Part shown: piece by piece, positions 63,895 through 64,000 of the stretch
How positions within the stretch are numbered: position 1 is the stretch's first letter
How the letters are laid out: each line of letters starts with the position of its first letter
Assembly (NCBI GenBank): GCA_013398275.1
Contig: VZSE01008989.1
Location: 199,001 to 263,000 of the forward strand
Reading direction: 5' to 3'
From: Promerops cafer
Taxonomy: Eukaryota; Chordata; Aves; Passeriformes; Nectariniidae
DNA length: 64,000 nt
Notes under the pieces: model-generated
Told to the model about the DNA's origin: nothing
The model's database searches: none
The model's input: the letters and a program-made list of their open reading frames with translations, nothing else
Program-made: the position numbers and the translations under genes

Positions 63895-63950
63895 CCAGAA
63901 ATGCACAGAACTGATTTTTTTCTACTCTAGCCATCATCTTCAGCCTTGAC
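63895..63950 (-). CDS. Candidate further DGKI exon (56 bases), unconfirmed
   Basis: A pyrimidine-rich stretch (CCCCCCACCCCTTTCATCTGCAG) and a strong donor (CTGG|GTAAGT) border 56 bases. Only one frame is open. It reads SRLKMMARVEKNQFCAFL after one leading base and ends with one base (G). That G would join the CA that starts the 38-base exon as an Ala codon, so the phase fits. The peptide does not match the DGKI sequence I recall upstream of the ankyrin domain, which should end near SSEDHA. It may be an alternative exon, an exon of unknown status, or chance. Confidence 0.3.
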
Positions 63951-64000
63951 CTGCAGATGAAAGGGGTGGGGGGTACCACAGGGAATTGCTTTGGGGATTA

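Larger units (their letters stand above)
58018..64000 (-). other. DGKI: DGKI upstream intron(s), running off the window
   Basis: This region lies upstream of the 38-base exon in transcript order. It contains an A tract (about 58,866-58,885), a long A-rich simple repeat (about 60,931-61,047), a short CA repeat (61,135-61,151), a CR1 3' fragment (about 62,985-63,072) and the uncertain 56-base exon. I could not find the known DGKI exon that should precede the 38-base exon, so it probably lies beyond base 64,000. Confidence 0.7.

Noticed and set aside
58018..64000. The standard DGKI exon preceding the 38-base exon (ending near SSEDH)
   Set aside because: No matching segment was recognised, so it is probably beyond base 64,000; this also leaves the 56-base candidate unproven.
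1..64000. CRISPR arrays, tRNA or rRNA genes, bacterial operons, intact endogenous viruses
   Set aside because: No direct-repeat arrays with spacers, cloverleaf-like boxes, LTR pairs or viral gene frames were recognised by eye. A tRNAscan or RepeatMasker run would settle short or degraded cases.

Overview
This is nuclear DNA from a land vertebrate, most likely a bird. The genes have introns with GT-AG borders, there is one CpG-island promoter, and the recognisable repeats are CR1 LINE fragments (30.7, 42.1 and 63.0 kb) plus a few decayed MIR-like SINEs. There is no Alu or L1. CR1 content with compact introns points to birds, but a turtle or crocodilian cannot be excluded. Nearly all long open frames in the window are chance frames.

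The one gene I can read with certainty is DGKI (diacylglycerol kinase iota), on the minus strand. Its last five coding exons are at 58,017-57,980, 56,424-56,304, 48,821-48,785, 46,924-46,825 and 45,922-45,806. Their splice phases fit exactly, giving the last 137 residues: the ankyrin-repeat domain and the C-terminal PDZ ligand ETAV. The catalytic part lies beyond base 64,000. A sixth, phase-compatible candidate exon at 63,950-63,895 does not match the DGKI sequence I remember and may be an alternative or false exon.

About 26 kb downstream of the DGKI stop is a CpG island (about 18,990-19,925, with a 63-base assembly gap). It holds a minus-strand TATA box and, about 170 bases further, a consensus splice donor. 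In vertebrates PTN (pleiotrophin) lies next to DGKI 3' end on the same strand, so I infer that this is the PTN promoter and non-coding first exon. Bases 1-19,526 would then be the start of PTN intron 1. No PTN coding exon was found.

Layout: 1-19,526 inferred PTN intron 1; 19,527-about 19,670 inferred PTN exon 1; 19,700-20,110 promoter region with a CTCF-like motif, a 16-bp palindrome and a G4-prone C-rich tract; 20.1-43.8 kb intergenic DNA; about 43.8-45.8 kb probable DGKI 3'UTR; 45.8-64 kb DGKI exons and introns. No CRISPR array, tRNA, rRNA, operon or novel multigene system is visible. The points most worth a second look are the DGKI C-terminal splicing layout, the candidate extra exon, the PTN promoter architecture, an isolated CpG patch at 40.7 kb and a purine-rich G4 tract in a DGKI intron.
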